NCBI GenBank assembly: GCA_004154925.1
Contig: QJNS01000324.1
Location: forward strand, 1 to 64,000
DNA: 64,000 nucleotides
Source of the DNA: Monosporascus cannonballus
Lineage: Eukaryota; Ascomycota; Sordariomycetes; Xylariales
Direction of reading: 5' to 3'
Under the pieces are notes generated by a model, which did not search any database, was not told the DNA's origin, and worked only from the letters and a program-made list of their open reading frames with translations. Made by a program: the position numbers and the translations under genes. Shown here in pieces: positions 34,901 to 48,305 of this stretch; within the stretch, counting starts at the first letter, position 1; each line of letters starts with the position of its first letter.

Positions 34901-35242
34901 ATGGTATAATAATTTTCGAAAATTATTTTATTTATAAAGGTAGTCTAAAATTACGCTTAATTAGAAATTAATTACGGAATAATAAAAAAGAACTGTAATA
35001 TTTATAAAAAAGACCTAAATTTATAAACTTATAAAACGGTATTAAAATTGGGTTTTCTTAACCATAATAAACAATCGAAAATTAACCTTAATTATATTAA
35101 GGAAACGATATTTTTTAATAATAACCATATTAAGAGTAAATTCGGCCTTACAAAAAAGGTCGAATCGACGACCGACCGTAATTACGTCGGAACGTTCGTA
35201 CTGGGTACTTATAATATAAGCCTTTTTAAGTTTGTCAATTAA
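28990..35242 (+). pseudogene. RIP-mutated gag-pol remnant of Gypsy A
   Basis: Domain order fits Ty3/Gypsy. An aspartic-protease-like NMDTG lies near 30,487. Reverse transcriptase at about 31,160-31,670 reads MLKKDGNFRLYVNYKRLNRI, then IINADNLKI in the connection region. The integrase core at about 33,260-33,480 reads NIILVIVGRFTKLKLF and later KLARIFY. Stops, mostly TAA/TAG that look like former CAA, CAG or TGG codons, interrupt every domain. A frame after the integrase, 35048-35242, is still open for 64 codons and is also recognisable in copy B. Confidence 0.8.
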
Positions 35243-35928
35243 TTACTAATTATCGATACCGAATTAAAAAATTTATTTAAGTAATATTTTTAAAGATAAT
35301 CGGAATTTAAACGGAAATTAAATAATGATATCAATAATATTAAAAATAATTATTTACTGCGCGAAAACCATTATAATAATAATTAATTATAACGTAATTT
35401 AAGGCGTTCGAAATTTAAACATAAATTATATAATAATCGAAATAACGTTATATTACGTAAGTATAATACGGTTTATTATTACCTGTAATATAATTAGTAT
35501 TTATTTTATTAACGGTATTAAATAAATAACCGTAAAAGAAATTTTAAATTTTTTTAATATTAAAGTATTATTTTTTTTTAGAACTGTTTACGAAAAAAAG
35601 ATTTAACGAATAAAAATAACGTGCAAAATAAACGGAAAAAACAAAATACAAATTAAAAAAATAGAAAATCGAATAAAACGCGTATATAAAAAAACGAAAT
35701 ATCAACGCAAAAAAAAGGTAAATAAAGTAAAATTAAAAAGGAATTATAATATAGAATTAAGCGGAATATAATTAATTACGTAATATAATACGTATTAATT
35801 ATTACGGCAATTATTTATAACATAATATAACAGTAAATTATCGACAAATATATATAATTAGATTTATAAAGTACGTTATATTAAATTAATAATAATATTA
35901 TTAACGATTAATAACTTTAAAAAATAAT

Positions 35929-36134
35929 TATAATAATATAACTTATATAAAGATAAGGCTAATAATCAATTAGTTACCGATTAATTACCGACCAACCTAT
36001 TAATATAAATTTGCTATCTAGCAGCTAATGGGAAACGCCAGATAGAAGTAACCTAATACATTTACTTCTTGGAATCTGCTTTACGATTGGTCGAAGATCA
36101 TCTCATCCAGCTTACAGCTATCCATTATCTTACA
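35929..36134 (+). repeat. 3' LTR of Gypsy copy A (206 bp)
   Basis: The first half is strongly mutated (TATAATAATATAAC in place of TGTGAGAATATAGC). The outer half is close to the unmutated solo LTR and ends CTTACA. Confidence 0.92.
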
Positions 36135-39100
36135 AAGGATCAGTTTGCTTTTTTTCTATTAAATACCATGTCGACGATATTCAAAAATTACTGCAACATC
36201 CTGCGCCTAATTAAAATAGGCTACATAAAGCCTAATTAATAGCATTAGACCTAGTACGTTACCTATATTAAAGCAAAAATATATAATCTTTAAAAAGTTA
36301 AAATGACGTTTGCAGTAAAAGATTTTTTAAATATTATAAAAAAGTATTTTATACCAAATTAAGGGTAACGAAAATTAATGAACCTTATTAGTGATAATTT
36401 TTTTAGCAAATCTATAATAAACTTTAAAAATTTTAAGGATTAAGTTTCGGTCATACATTATAAAAACAAATTAATGGCCGAAATTAATAAACTCGAATTC
36501 TTTATTGTTACATTACCAGAATTACAACTTAAAAAAGGAATACTGTTATTACCTAATATAAATTCTATTTTACTAAATACGATTAAGAAAAAGAAGAATA
36601 AATAATTTTATTTAATTACGTTAAATAAGATTTACTTATAGGAACTTAATAAATACGTTTGTTTACGTTTTGCAATTATAAAAATATTTATTCGGAAATT
36701 CTGCCATTTAAATTAAAAGAATATTAAAAGAATTTGTAAACGGTTTAAGAATAATCGATAAACAAAATTATTTAGGAAATTATAAAACAATTAATATTTA
36801 CTTTTATTATGCAATCCAGCAATATTATTGTAATATTTATCGATTTATATATTTTTAATTCTTTTAATTCAGTTCTAGAGATTTATATTATTATTTATTT
36901 TAATACATATCTTTTATTTTAAAATATGTTAATCGATAATTATGGGGCCAGATATATAGTCAACTTTAAAAACTTATTTGTCCTCGGCATTTTTTAATTT
37001 AATATTATAGAAAAGATAATAAATACGAGTACTTTCTTATTTTCGATTAATAATATAAGAAAGAAAATAATTAAAGAAGTATTATATCGAATTTTTAATG
37101 AATTAAAACATAATCTTATATTTAAGGATATAATAATAATAAAAAGATTTACATTAATATTATTTTAAAAGTTTTATTTTATAAAATTAAAATTTAATAC
37201 TACCGCTTAAATTATTTTTTTAAAATAGGAAAAATTAAGGAAAATATTATATTTACAAAATTCGAATAATTACAGAATTTAGCTTTTTTTAAATATAAAC
37301 CGTCTTTGTCTTATACAAATATTTTATTAATAATTTCGCAAAACTTAAATAAAGTTTTAATATATTTAATAATTAATAAAAAAAGAAAAAAAAACTATAA
37401 AAATAATTAAGAAATTTCTTACGCGATTATATAGAAATAAAAAATCTTTAGTACCTAAAATTAAAGCACTTAAAACCTCTGGTATTAAGATCGTTTATTA
37501 AAAATATTAAAAATGTTATTGTGGGGGGTTAATACGCTGAAAATATGGGGCTCATACTTATATATATGTTTTTCAGATAATTTTAAAATGTTTACTAAAA
37601 AGCTGAACTCTTAAACCCTTTTAACATATTACGTAATATTATTTTGATTATCTTATAAATTATAATAATTCTAAATAGCCTTTAATAAGTAAAAATAAAT
37701 ATAATAAAAGTTTTCGCTTTTTTAACAATTAATCGTATTTAAAAAATAAGATTCCGAGTTATTAAGATTTTCGAATATTAAGTACGTAAATAATATAGGC
37801 TTCTTATTTACAAATTTAAGTAAAACAACCATATTAAAATAATCGTAACAAATAGATATATAACATATTAAATATAATATATTTTAAAAAAAATTTAAAC
37901 TTAAGATTCCGCTCTTATACACTAAAAAATCTATGAAAAAGGAATAAATAAGTTAAAAGATAATTAATAAAGCTTTTAAAATAAAATTAAACGCAAATTT
38001 TCTTAAAGAATTTTAGCCTAAATTAATAGAAATAATAGCCTAATTCTATAATATAAGCTCAAATTATATTTACGATTAACCTTTACGTAATAAAATATTT
38101 ATTCGTTAATTTAAACGATATATTTTTATTAATATAATTCCATTATAATTAACGTAATTATCGTAAGGTTTAAGCCCGATTAATTCGGGATTTTCTTATA
38201 CGGCGTACAAATATGTCTGTTAACAAAAAAACGAAAAATAAAAATAAATAAATAAATACAAACACTTAAACCGAAACGTTATATCGGATATTTAATAAAG
38301 TACCGAATTTCTAATATTTACTAAATATAAATACTGAAATTTCGTAAATTTATTATTATATATAATATTACGTTAGATACAAATATTTTATATTATTTAA
38401 ACAAATATTGGCCCTAATTAGAAACCGAAAATTTATACAAAATCTCTATATATTTAAAGGTTTTATTTAAAAAAAAAAATCTAATCTTCGAAATATTTAA
38501 CGCAATTAATAACTTACATATAAATTATAATACTTTAAAAACGCAAAATATTTTAATTCCGAACTTAAAAATTTAACAGATAACTAATCGAAAAATTAAA
38601 ATCCGGAAATAAAAAAGCTTACGAGCAAAACTGGAATTAATTATAAACTTTTAATTCCTAAAACTATTCTTAATCCGGAAAATAAAATCTAAGAAAATAC
38701 TTAAAAAAACGAAACTTAACTATTTATTAAAAATATAAAACTTACGGAATATCTATAGGCTTACAGCAAAACAATAATACGGAAAAAACTTTCTAAAAAT
38801 ATACTTAACGAAAACCGTAGGTAAATCAGCCTATTTACATATATCTAAAATCAGGTTCGGGATTCTAATAAGTAAAAAAAAATGCCGGTAATTAAAAAAA
38901 AACATTGTCTCCTATATTCTTATATCTCAGAAAAATAACCGTAAATACTTATTTGCAAAAATAGAAAATTACAAAAATAAAAATATCTTAATAATATTAA
39001 AAATAATAACGTTTAATCGGTAAATATTACCAGACTTTACGAAAATAACTAAATATATTTTGTTTTAAATGGAAATTAAAAATATTATTTATTTATTTTT

Positions 39101-40897
39101 ATTATTAAAATAACCGATATGATAAGAATATAAAACACTTTATATTTTTTATATAATAATCGTGAATATTTATTATTAAAAAAACGTTAAAAAGTTAAGC
39201 ATGATACTTAATAAATCCAAGATTTATAAACATTAATTAATTAAACCACCTATATTTTGAAAAGATTTCGAGGAATACTTTTAAAAGTAAATATTTAAGG
39301 AAAATATTAAAAAAGAAATTAAAATATTTATAAAAAGTAAAATATAAAAAGAAATACCGATTATATAAATTAAATCTAAATCAATCTTCTTCAAATAAGT
39401 TTTATATATAAATTAGATAAAAATAAATAAATAAAATATTATAAATTACTTATTTACATATAAGATAATTTTTAAAAAATTTATTTATTTATGAATATTT
39501 ATATTATTACCTTTACAGCTAAATGTTTGAACACAATGATAATTATAATTATTAAATGCGACCTTAAAACTTATTAATTCGATATTAAAATAATTTTATT
39601 AAACCTTTTTTGCAAAGAATAAATTAAAATAACTTACCTTTTTCTCGATAGCGTTAAAAAATAGAATCTACGTAAAATCCGAATAAACATTATACAAATT
39701 TAAGGATTTATTTTGGTTATAATAACGGCAATCTTTTATTATCTTACGAAAATTAACGTTTATTATATCCTTAAAAAAGCCGTACTTATTTTATAATAAA
39801 TAATATATGTTTAATTTCGTATTTTTTTCTTAATAGTGTATTATTTCTTTATTACTAAAAAATTAATATTAAGCCGATAAATTATTTTTAAAATTTAGAG
39901 AAATATATAACATTAAAAATTGAAACGAAACAGATTAATTCTCAGATATTCGAATAATTCGAAAGAAATTAAACAAAAAGTTTCTCTTTATATATAATTC
40001 TTATATTAAGAAAATTATAAATCGTTTTAGTCTTACAGAAAACATTTACGTATTGTGAACCCCTTTAAAAATTAAAATATTTAGCTTTAATATCGGAATA
40101 ACGTTTAAAAAATAAATTAAAAACTATTAAAAATACGCATATTATACCATATATATAATAGTAATAATCCGTCTAAACGTAATTTACGTAATTTTCGTAT
40201 CATTAAACTTCTTACTTAATCCGTTTAATAAATATATTAAAACGGTTAATAAAATAAGCCGTTATCTTTATTATATACGTTTTTTAACGATTGTATACGA
40301 GGATAAAAATACGGAAGCGCGAAAGTTATTAATTGTAAAAGATATATTGTTTACCGATATTCCTAAAATATAGTACTTTTCTCAAAATTATATAATAACC
40401 GTTTTTAACAAATAATGGTATAACGATATTTTCATAAATAATAATGATAATATTTATAATAAAAATTGAATTATGTACGTTAAAATATAGAATTAAAATA
40501 TTATAATTTTTAAATATTTATTTGGGAACTTAAAATTAATATTAAATTAAAATTGAAAATATTTTTTTAAAAATTAATACAGAATTAAATTCGGAGTAAA
40601 ACAAATTAATATTTAATTATATTATATTAATATTTAAAACATATAATTAAGTTAAAAACAAATCCGTAAACCGTTTAACGTAATATATTTATTTATATTT
40701 ATATACTTATTAACGGATTAACGAAATATTTTTTAAAATAATAATTCAAATGTTTTAAATTATTTTTTAATTTATAAGATTTTCGGCAAATATAATTGAA
40801 AAAGTATAAAGGCAAATAGAATACGTAATAGTTTATTAGGCTTAAAACTTTTAAAACGAATTTTTTAAATTGTGTTTTTAAAAAATTTAGAAAATTA

Positions 40898-40925
40898 TTA
40901 TTATTATTATTATTATATTTATAGT
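40898..40925. repeat. TTA microsatellite
   Basis: A run of TTA/ATT triplets inside the AT-rich body of the large element; low-complexity decay product. Confidence 0.7.
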
Positions 40926-41302
40926 ATAAATAAATTTAAAATTTGCTTAACTAAAGCCAGCATTTACGTATATACGGTAGTTATATTACCAGTAGGCGCT
41001 ATAATAACGGCAAACGTACCCGTATCTTCCTATTATTCTTTTTCTTTTTCAAAAACTACATAAATAGCTGTATAAAAGCGGTTTATTTTTTTTTAAAAAA
41101 AATTTCGATTAATATTTTTCTAAAAATATAAAAACGCAGATAAAAAATATATATACGGTAAAAAACGTTATTTTCGAATATCTTTATAAAATATATTACG
41201 GCAATATATATAACGGTGAAGCTACGATTAATAATTAATAAAAACAAAATTTTTAAAAAATAAGAAAAAATATATATTAATATATAAGTATATTCGGAAA
41301 CG

Positions 41303-41508
41303 TGTGAGAATACAGCTCCTATGAGGATAAGGCTGATAGCCGACCAGCCACCGATCAGCCACCGACCTACTTACTAGTATAAATCCACTATCTGGCAGCT
41401 AGTAGGAAACGCCAGATAGAAATAACCTAATACACTCACTTCTTGGAATCTGCTCTACGACTGGTCGAAGATCACCTTACCCAGCTCACAGCTATCTATT
41501 ATCTTACA
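41303..41508 (+). mobile_element. Solo LTR of the Gypsy A/B family
   Basis: A 206-bp copy beginning TGTGAGAATACAGC and ending CTTACA, flanked by a perfect 5-bp duplication AAACG (41298-41302 and 41509-41513). It is the least mutated member of the family and serves as a near-original reference. It sits inside the large LTR element, so it inserted after that element. Confidence 0.93.
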
Positions 41509-41920
41509 AAACGTACCGCCAGTAATAACTGTTTATAATAATATCGTAATACGTATTATTGGAACGGCCGGTAAATGCGGAATATAAACAATCGAAATGA
41601 AATTCAGCGTAACGCATTTTACGCGCAGAATATTGGCAGGACGGGCAAATAAGCGTTACGGAAATTACAAACGTAATAATAGATACGGACGCGGACGAAA
41701 TAAAAACGTCCTATTTATATTCGGTATCGGCCGTAATATTTACGGTAATAACAGCGGCGGCAGCGGTATCTATACGCGTTATATGCGTTACGTAAATACG
41801 AACTGCCGTAATACGTTAAATTTATAAAAATATTTATTATAATTATTATTAATAATTAATATATTTAATAATTTGTAATATATATAATATATGTATAAAA
41901 AATAAAAAAAGTATTGATTT

Positions 41921-41921
<1 letters not shown>

Positions 41922-41958
<37 letters not shown>

Positions 41959-41959
41959 T
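41922..41959. repeat. ATA trinucleotide microsatellite
   Basis: About 12 consecutive ATA/TAA units in the AT-rich 3' part of the large element. Confidence 0.9.
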
Positions 41960-42290
41960 TATATTATATATGTAAATACCGCGGTTATTTGTATTAAGTA
42001 TAAGATACTTACGAAATTATATTACAAACTAAAAAAAAATTTCTAATATATAAAAATAATAGAAAAATAAATAGATAAAACGTAAATCCCATTATTTTGT
42101 TACCTATTATTATAGCAATAATAAAAAAACAAATATAATAATAATTTTTTTACGTACTTAATATATATATAACTTATTTCTTTTTTAATTAAAATAATCA
42201 TTTATATTTTTTATTATTATAATTATTTAAAAATTATAAAAATTACGATAAGCAAATTTAAAGGAATAATTCCCTTTTATCTAGGGGGTA

Positions 42291-42477
42291 TGTCGTAAAA
42301 TAAGGGTATTTATATTAATTATCAAGTTTTACGGTATCCGGAAAAACTTTATTCCGGCGTTTTTACAGTATATAGAAAGCTTTCTAGCTACCGCTCCTTG
42401 GAGCTTAATTCTAGTTAGACAATTATCACTTCCCACATTTTATGCAACCTTTTCTCGCGATTAGCCTAACTGTGACA
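42291..42477 (+). repeat. 3' LTR (187 bp) of the large element
   Basis: Same length as the left copy. Here the first roughly 75 bases are mutated, while the outer roughly 110 bases, ending CTGTGACA, are almost intact, the mirror image of the 5' LTR. Confidence 0.93.
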
Positions 42478-43546
42478 TAATTATCATTCTAAGTCCAACT
42501 CTTCGCATTGTGGGTTGGCACGGTACGGCAGTATTCAAACGGCGAAAGTAATAGCCTTCTATTAGCTATCGCTACCTCGCTAAGCTGGCTTAACAGCTCT
42601 TAAGACTCAAAGACGGCATTTCCTCTGGACCGGCGCGTATTTAGTATGGGAATCGAACAATGAGAGCTCATTTTGGCCGTTTCCATATCTTCAACAGATT
42701 GAAATTGACGCCTTGCAGGGCGGAAGTTACAGCCGGTCTTAAATAACGATGACCTCACTTACGGCGGGGAAAGGCGGTGGCGGAAGAGGAATGGTCATAA
42801 ACCTAACGAGGGTCTGGGTACAAGACGCCGGCCTGGCCAATTTATGCGTTATGTTGGATTGTGACCCTGTATTACGAAACCTCTGATAGATCGATATCCT
42901 GACCTTAGTCAGAGGGGTTGTCAGGTGACATAAACCCCTCTTGAGAAAAGAGGGGGCGAGAGGATCCTGGATCAATATAATCATCATCCGTGGTCTCCAC
43001 ATCGGATTGATCCCTATCAGCTTGATCGAATGTGCCGTACGCAATCCATCACGTTATCATGGTCCCTGGACGAGACAACCTTTACACCCTAACAGGGATT
43101 ATTGCAGTTAGTGGCATATAAGCCCCACCTTTCTAGATCCTTTTTCGCTCATTGGCATAAGTAGCTTTCTTATACTCTTTATATAAATTTATATAGATAA
43201 TATATTTAATTTATTTTAATAACGGCCAATATAAGATCAAAGTTTTAACGCCTAGATAAAAAACTATTACGAATAATAGCAAAAGCGTTATTTATAATGT
43301 TTTCGTTCTGTATTTCTTTTTACATTTAAACTTTTTTCTAATAACTAATTAAAAGCGTTTTTTATAAAATCATTTAAGCTTATAAGTTTTATTCGTATTT
43401 ATATTAAACGTATATAATTTATTACGTAATAAGTTGTTATTAAAAATATCTATTAAATATTACCTTAGCCAGCTCAGGTCTTTCTAGCTCGTTTTGTCAC
43501 TTTTTTCAAAGTCACTTAAATACCGCTTTATAATGCTAAATATTTA
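42478..43546. other. GC-balanced island between transposons
   Basis: From 42478 to about 43,140 the DNA is not RIP-mutated and has ordinary base composition, unlike everything around it. It looks like single-copy host sequence left between two retrotransposons. A 101-codon frame at 42739-43044 on the minus strand has no recognisable domain and is rich in chance-like Pro and Thr runs. Short inverted stretches (AAACCCCTCTTGAGAAAAGAGG around 42,933) form a hairpin. From 43,140 to 43,546 the composition turns AT-rich. Confidence 0.6.
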
Positions 43547-43731
43547 TAAAAGGCTTTACCTGAGCGGTCTGCATTCAGTTGCTAATAAAAGTTTATTTTC
43601 TAGCTAAAGAGAAAAAAAGGGAAAATAAAAATACAGTTATATGTGTTCGCATATAAGGCGTTGCGCTAGTGCTACTTAGTACAGGCGTTTATCTGGTGCT
43701 CCATAATAAGGCTCTATATAACCTTATTATA
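43547..43731 (-). repeat. LTR of Gypsy C (3' LTR in element orientation)
   Basis: It starts TAAAAGGCTTTACC where the partner has TGAAAGGCTTTACC, and ends TTATTATA against CCATCACA. The differences are mostly transitions. Confidence 0.8.
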
Positions 43732-46700
43732 TTACTTTTTATTTTTTCCCAAAAAATTAACTTATTATAAAATTAATAATTGCGTTACTTTTTAGCTTTT
43801 AATTAATCCGAAATTCGGAAATTTATTAATTTCCGAATTAAGTTTAACTTAAATAGCTAATTATGAATTAATTATACGTTAAACAAGCTTATATATAAAA
43901 ATATATTTATATTTTTATTTATTTTAATTTTTTCTCATATTAATAACTTAATATGATAAATTAACTTTTATTAATATTTATTATAACATTTTTATATATT
44001 ATTTTATACCTGCTTAAAAATTAATTAATACGTTATAACGTTATAAAAATACCTTATAAAAATGTTCTTACGTTTTAGGACCTTTTTAATATGTCGAAAT
44101 CTATTAAAAACTTTGTATATTATGTATTCGTATTACCTTAAACAAATATTTTACCCGTATTTATAATATGTCTCATTTTACTTATATAACTTTTTTTTAA
44201 TAAAAACTTAAACCTATTTTCTTTAAATTAACGAAAGATATAATTTATTTATATATTATTTATTATTTTTAAAATATTTAATATTATAAGCACAAAAGCG
44301 GTCCGTTATTAAACCTATATTAATTAAAACTATAAATATCTCGAAATAAATATTGTTTTTAATTTTTATTAATACAATTTTTAACGTAATTCCCGCGGAA
44401 TATACGGATATTTTTAAATTTCGTTAAATAGTTAACGCGTTTTACGAAATTATTTTTAATTCTAATTACCGAAACCTTAATAAATTTATTTTTCTTACGT
44501 ATTTCTTATATAATCTTTTCCCCGTTAACCTTAGTTTAATAATTATTCTTATTTAAAAAAAAGCAGATATTAAGATTTTACATTTATGTTTTAAATTTTT
44601 ATGTATTATTTATTCCGAAATAAATTTACGCCTTTAATTACTGGCTTATACGTTATTTATATGTAAATTAGATTATCAGTTTTACCGGTTTTTTATCTCG
44701 TATAAAAAAACGTATTAAATATAAAAATAACAAATTTTATTAAATAAACTTTTCTTATAATATTTTCGCATTTTTTCTATACCTCTTATAAATTTACGTT
44801 ATAAATTAAATTAATAGCCGTTTATTCTTATTATTAATGCTTCCGAAAATTTAATAATTATAATTCAAGTAATTAAAAAACTCCCAGTTTTACCGGAATT
44901 TAATATAAATAAAGCCGAATAATTACGCGCTTTAATTAGGTAATTTTTAGGTAACGTTAATATTATAATTTCATAAAGTAAATCGTTAAATTTATAAACT
45001 TTTAAAACTAGTTAAATAATTTCGTAATCGGTATATTATTTTTATAATTTTTAATCTCTTTTTAATATATTTTATTCGTAAATAATAGAAATATTATTTT
45101 AACGTTTATTTATAAATTATTTAAACTTATTTTTAAACGGTTTCCTTAAATTCTTTATATTATTTACGTATCGTCTGGCCGGTAATTTTAAGCTGGATTT
45201 TTATTCGTCCGTTTTCGGATAATTCGCTAAATTTAGGGTCCGTTATTAATAATTATATTACCGTATTTATTTTCAAATTATTATAAAACCGCCGTATTTA
45301 CCAACCTTTCGAACGGTCTTTAAATTAATTTTATATAACTTAATTATTTTACTTAAATTTAACATACAAAACCTGTTTTTACTTTTTTCATCCGGGTTTA
45401 AAAGTATTTTCGATTTTAAATTCCGATTTATTTTTTTAAAAAAATAATAAAAAGAAATTACGTATTTACGTTAATTTGGGATATTAAAAAGTTATAGTTC
45501 GTACGCTTTAATAAATTAACGTAAAAATTAATTATTTTAATTATTTAATATTTAGCTTAAAATCACTTTAATATATTTGATAACTAAAAAATAATAATAT
45601 TTTTAAGGATAACCAAATTTTATTATAAACTTGATATTTTTCGGCAGAAAAATAACGCTTATTTATTATTCTTTCTTAGGCTTACTAAGCCGTTATTAAT
45701 GTAGTTTAGGCAAATTCCATATTTTTTTTTAATTTCTTAACGAAATTCTCTATTTTTATACGTAAATTCTTTTTTTTAAGGAATTACATTAACGTAATAT
45801 CTATAAAATAAGAAAAAAGATTAATTTTACCGAAATCGTATTTCGGTTATTAATTTCTAAGATAGCTCTTAAAAAAACTTATTTTGTTTTTATTATATAT
45901 ATATTACGAAAATTCGTAAATACGTTAATATTTTTTAATTAACTCTTTTTATAATATTATAGGTTTTTAGGTAATATATAATAAAAAACGTTATTTTATT
46001 TTTATTAATTCGTAAAATTTACTTTAGAATTCTGTTATTTAATTAATTCTCTTATTATTTATAATAGTTTTACAAGAAACATAAGCTTTTTAATATATTT
46101 TTACCAATATATCCATATATGTTTTTACGTTTATTGTACGTATTGCTTTTAAGATTATTACTTTAAATAATTAATTGATTATAATTATTGAAAAATATAA
46201 ATTATATTTGAAAATGGTTTAAAGAATATATTATAAAATCGATTAATAAGTTGTTATAAAATTATTCGAAAATTGGAAATAATTTTGATAATATTTTTTT
46301 TCTTTATACGTTTTTATAACCGTATATATCGTAATTGTTATAAAATTACTTTATTATACGATATATATACGGCTAAAACAAACCTTTCGAAAATACCGTC
46401 AATATAACTATTTTACTTAGATAACGTATTATATAAAAATCGTAAACACTTTATATTAAAACTGTTTTAAACGGTTTTTAATTTAATATTCAAAAGTATT
46501 GCCGAAATTAAAAACTCCTTTTACCGTCTAATATATATTCTGTAATTAATATTAATAATTTTAATTTTCTTAAAAATTTACATTTTCTTGGTATTTTAGA
46601 TGTAATCATATAATTATAATTCTTCTTATGTTTTAACGTTATATTTTAAAGTTGTCAAAAACTTTTATAATATTAAAAAATTTATACTTTTTTAAATTAC

Positions 46701-47199
46701 TCCTTATTTCTAATTTTTATATTATTAACCGTTGTTATATTTTTAATATATTTCTAACATTTCTTAAATAATATAAATAATTACGTAATTTTTAGTAATT
46801 AATATTTTCGTAAAGTATTTCGGTTATTATTTTCCCTTATAAATATATTTTATTTTTTATACAAAAATATATCGCCCTTAATATTTAAATAGCTAATATA
46901 AAATTCGAAATACAAATTAAAATAAAATACCTTTTTTAATTACTTTATTTAATATTTATTCAACTTTTTAATAATTATGAAATATTTTAGATTTTTGTAG
47001 TCGGTAATAATTTTAAACAAGGTTATTATATTACGTCACTTTATGTTTTACGATCTTAAGTAATTTATTATCGTTAAAAATTCTATTTTAAATTTCGTAA
47101 TTAATTTTAATACAATATAACTTTTTAAAATAATAAATAACCGAATATAATATTTTTACTTTATTAACTTGAAATAAATAAATTTTACATATTACCCCC

Positions 47200-48305
47200 A
47201 AATATTTTATTTTTAATATTATAAATTTTTCGGAGTTTTATTATGCTAAAATCAATTCCGTTATAAAAACATTTTTAAAATATTCGAATGTTAATTTTTT
47301 TTCCTTAACGGAATATAGTTCTTTTTCGGATTAAGGCTATTAACGGTATCGATATATCCGCTTAATAAGTTATAAAATTGCGGTAAAAATTTGCAAACTT
47401 TAAAAAATTTAGATTTTTTTTTTAAATATTTTAAAACTTTTTTACTTTTTAATCACGCGTAATTTCTTAAGGTCTATTCGTATTCTCTTTTTGGCGTTTA
47501 TAATAAATCCAAGATATTTTATTGGTTTTACGGCCAATTCGTATTTAGAAATATTTAGATTGAAATTTTTTTAAACGGCTTAGAACCTTTTTTATTTTTT
47601 GTATATAATTTTTCTTAAATCCGAAAAAGAAAAGAAAAATATTATTTATATACGTTAAATAAAAAACGTTACGGTAATCCTTTATAAATTTGTTAATATA
47701 TCGCTAAAATATCACGGAAATCTTGTATAAGCCGAACGGTATTATTAATTATTCGTATAAGCCGAACCGCATTCGGAATGTCGTTTTTTATTCGTTTTTC
47801 TCCTTAATTTTGATTTTATAAAACGTCATTCGGCCATTTATTTTGCTAAACTATTTAATATAAAAAAATAACCTTAAATCTTTAAAATAAAGAGTAAAGA
47901 GTAACGGGTTTTTTCGGTTATTATATCTAACGCCCGATAATTATAATAGAAATATAATTTTTCTCCGGTTTTTTGTACAAATAAAACCCGAACCTTTATA
48001 AATAAACTTTTTATGCGGATATACCTTTTATCCAAAAATTCCGTCTGGGTTTTTCTTAAAATTAATAACTTGTCCTTAATTATATCATATAAGGGCCTTT
48101 ATAAGATTAGCATTTGCTTTTTTATTTTATCTTTGCGTAATAAGATCGCATAGTTCATTTCGGGGCCGGAGAAAGATAAGGCGTTATTTAATTTTTTGTT
48201 AAATAATTTTCGAAACGTTTTTAACTTAAATAAAAGCTTTTCGTTAATTTTTATTTTTTTAAACGTTAACGCCTTATTAATATCGGCCAAAATAACTAAA
48301 AACAA
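47200..48305 (-). pseudogene. RIP-mutated reverse transcriptase of Gypsy C
   Basis: Read on the minus strand from about 48,300 downward. An open frame of 68 codons (48305-48099) is followed by GSGFICTKNRRKIIFLL, then FYKIKIKEKNE, then FGLYE and INKFIKDY. This order matches the Gypsy reverse transcriptase palm, with degraded forms of the usual FVKKPGGGLRFCVDYR and RTRYGLFEYLVMPFGLTN regions. Multiple stops break it. Integrase and the 3' end should lie toward 43.7 kb and gag toward 50 kb, but they are too decayed for me to delimit. Confidence 0.7.

Larger units (their letters stand above)
28743..36134 (+). mobile_element. Ty3/Gypsy LTR retrotransposon, copy A
   Basis: Element of 7392 bp with two 206-bp LTRs (28743-28948 and 35929-36134), nested inside the large LTR element. 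The flanking 5-mers AAGAA and AAGGA could be a target duplication with one G/A difference. Gag-pol is in + orientation but riddled with stops from RIP. It belongs to the same family as copy B (50458-57807) and the solo LTR at 41303. Confidence 0.92.
27795..42477 (+). mobile_element. LTR retrotransposon (probably Ty1/Copia), with nested insertions
   Basis: Two 187-bp LTRs in the same orientation (27795-27981 and 42291-42477) bound 14.7 kb. The flanking 5-mers TAACT (27790-27794) and TAATT (42478-42482) are a target duplication differing by one C-to-T change. A purine-rich CTAGGGGGTA abuts the right LTR and sets + strand orientation. Removing the nested Gypsy element A and a solo LTR leaves about 7.1 kb, a normal size. 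The body is heavily RIP-mutated. A protease-like frame near 36,926 reads DNYGARYIVNFKNLF, and a frame near 39,370 reads KLNLNQSSSNKFYI, compatible with the Copia reverse transcriptase LYGLKQSPR region. The superfamily therefore rests on two weak motifs. No intact gene survives. Confidence 0.85.
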
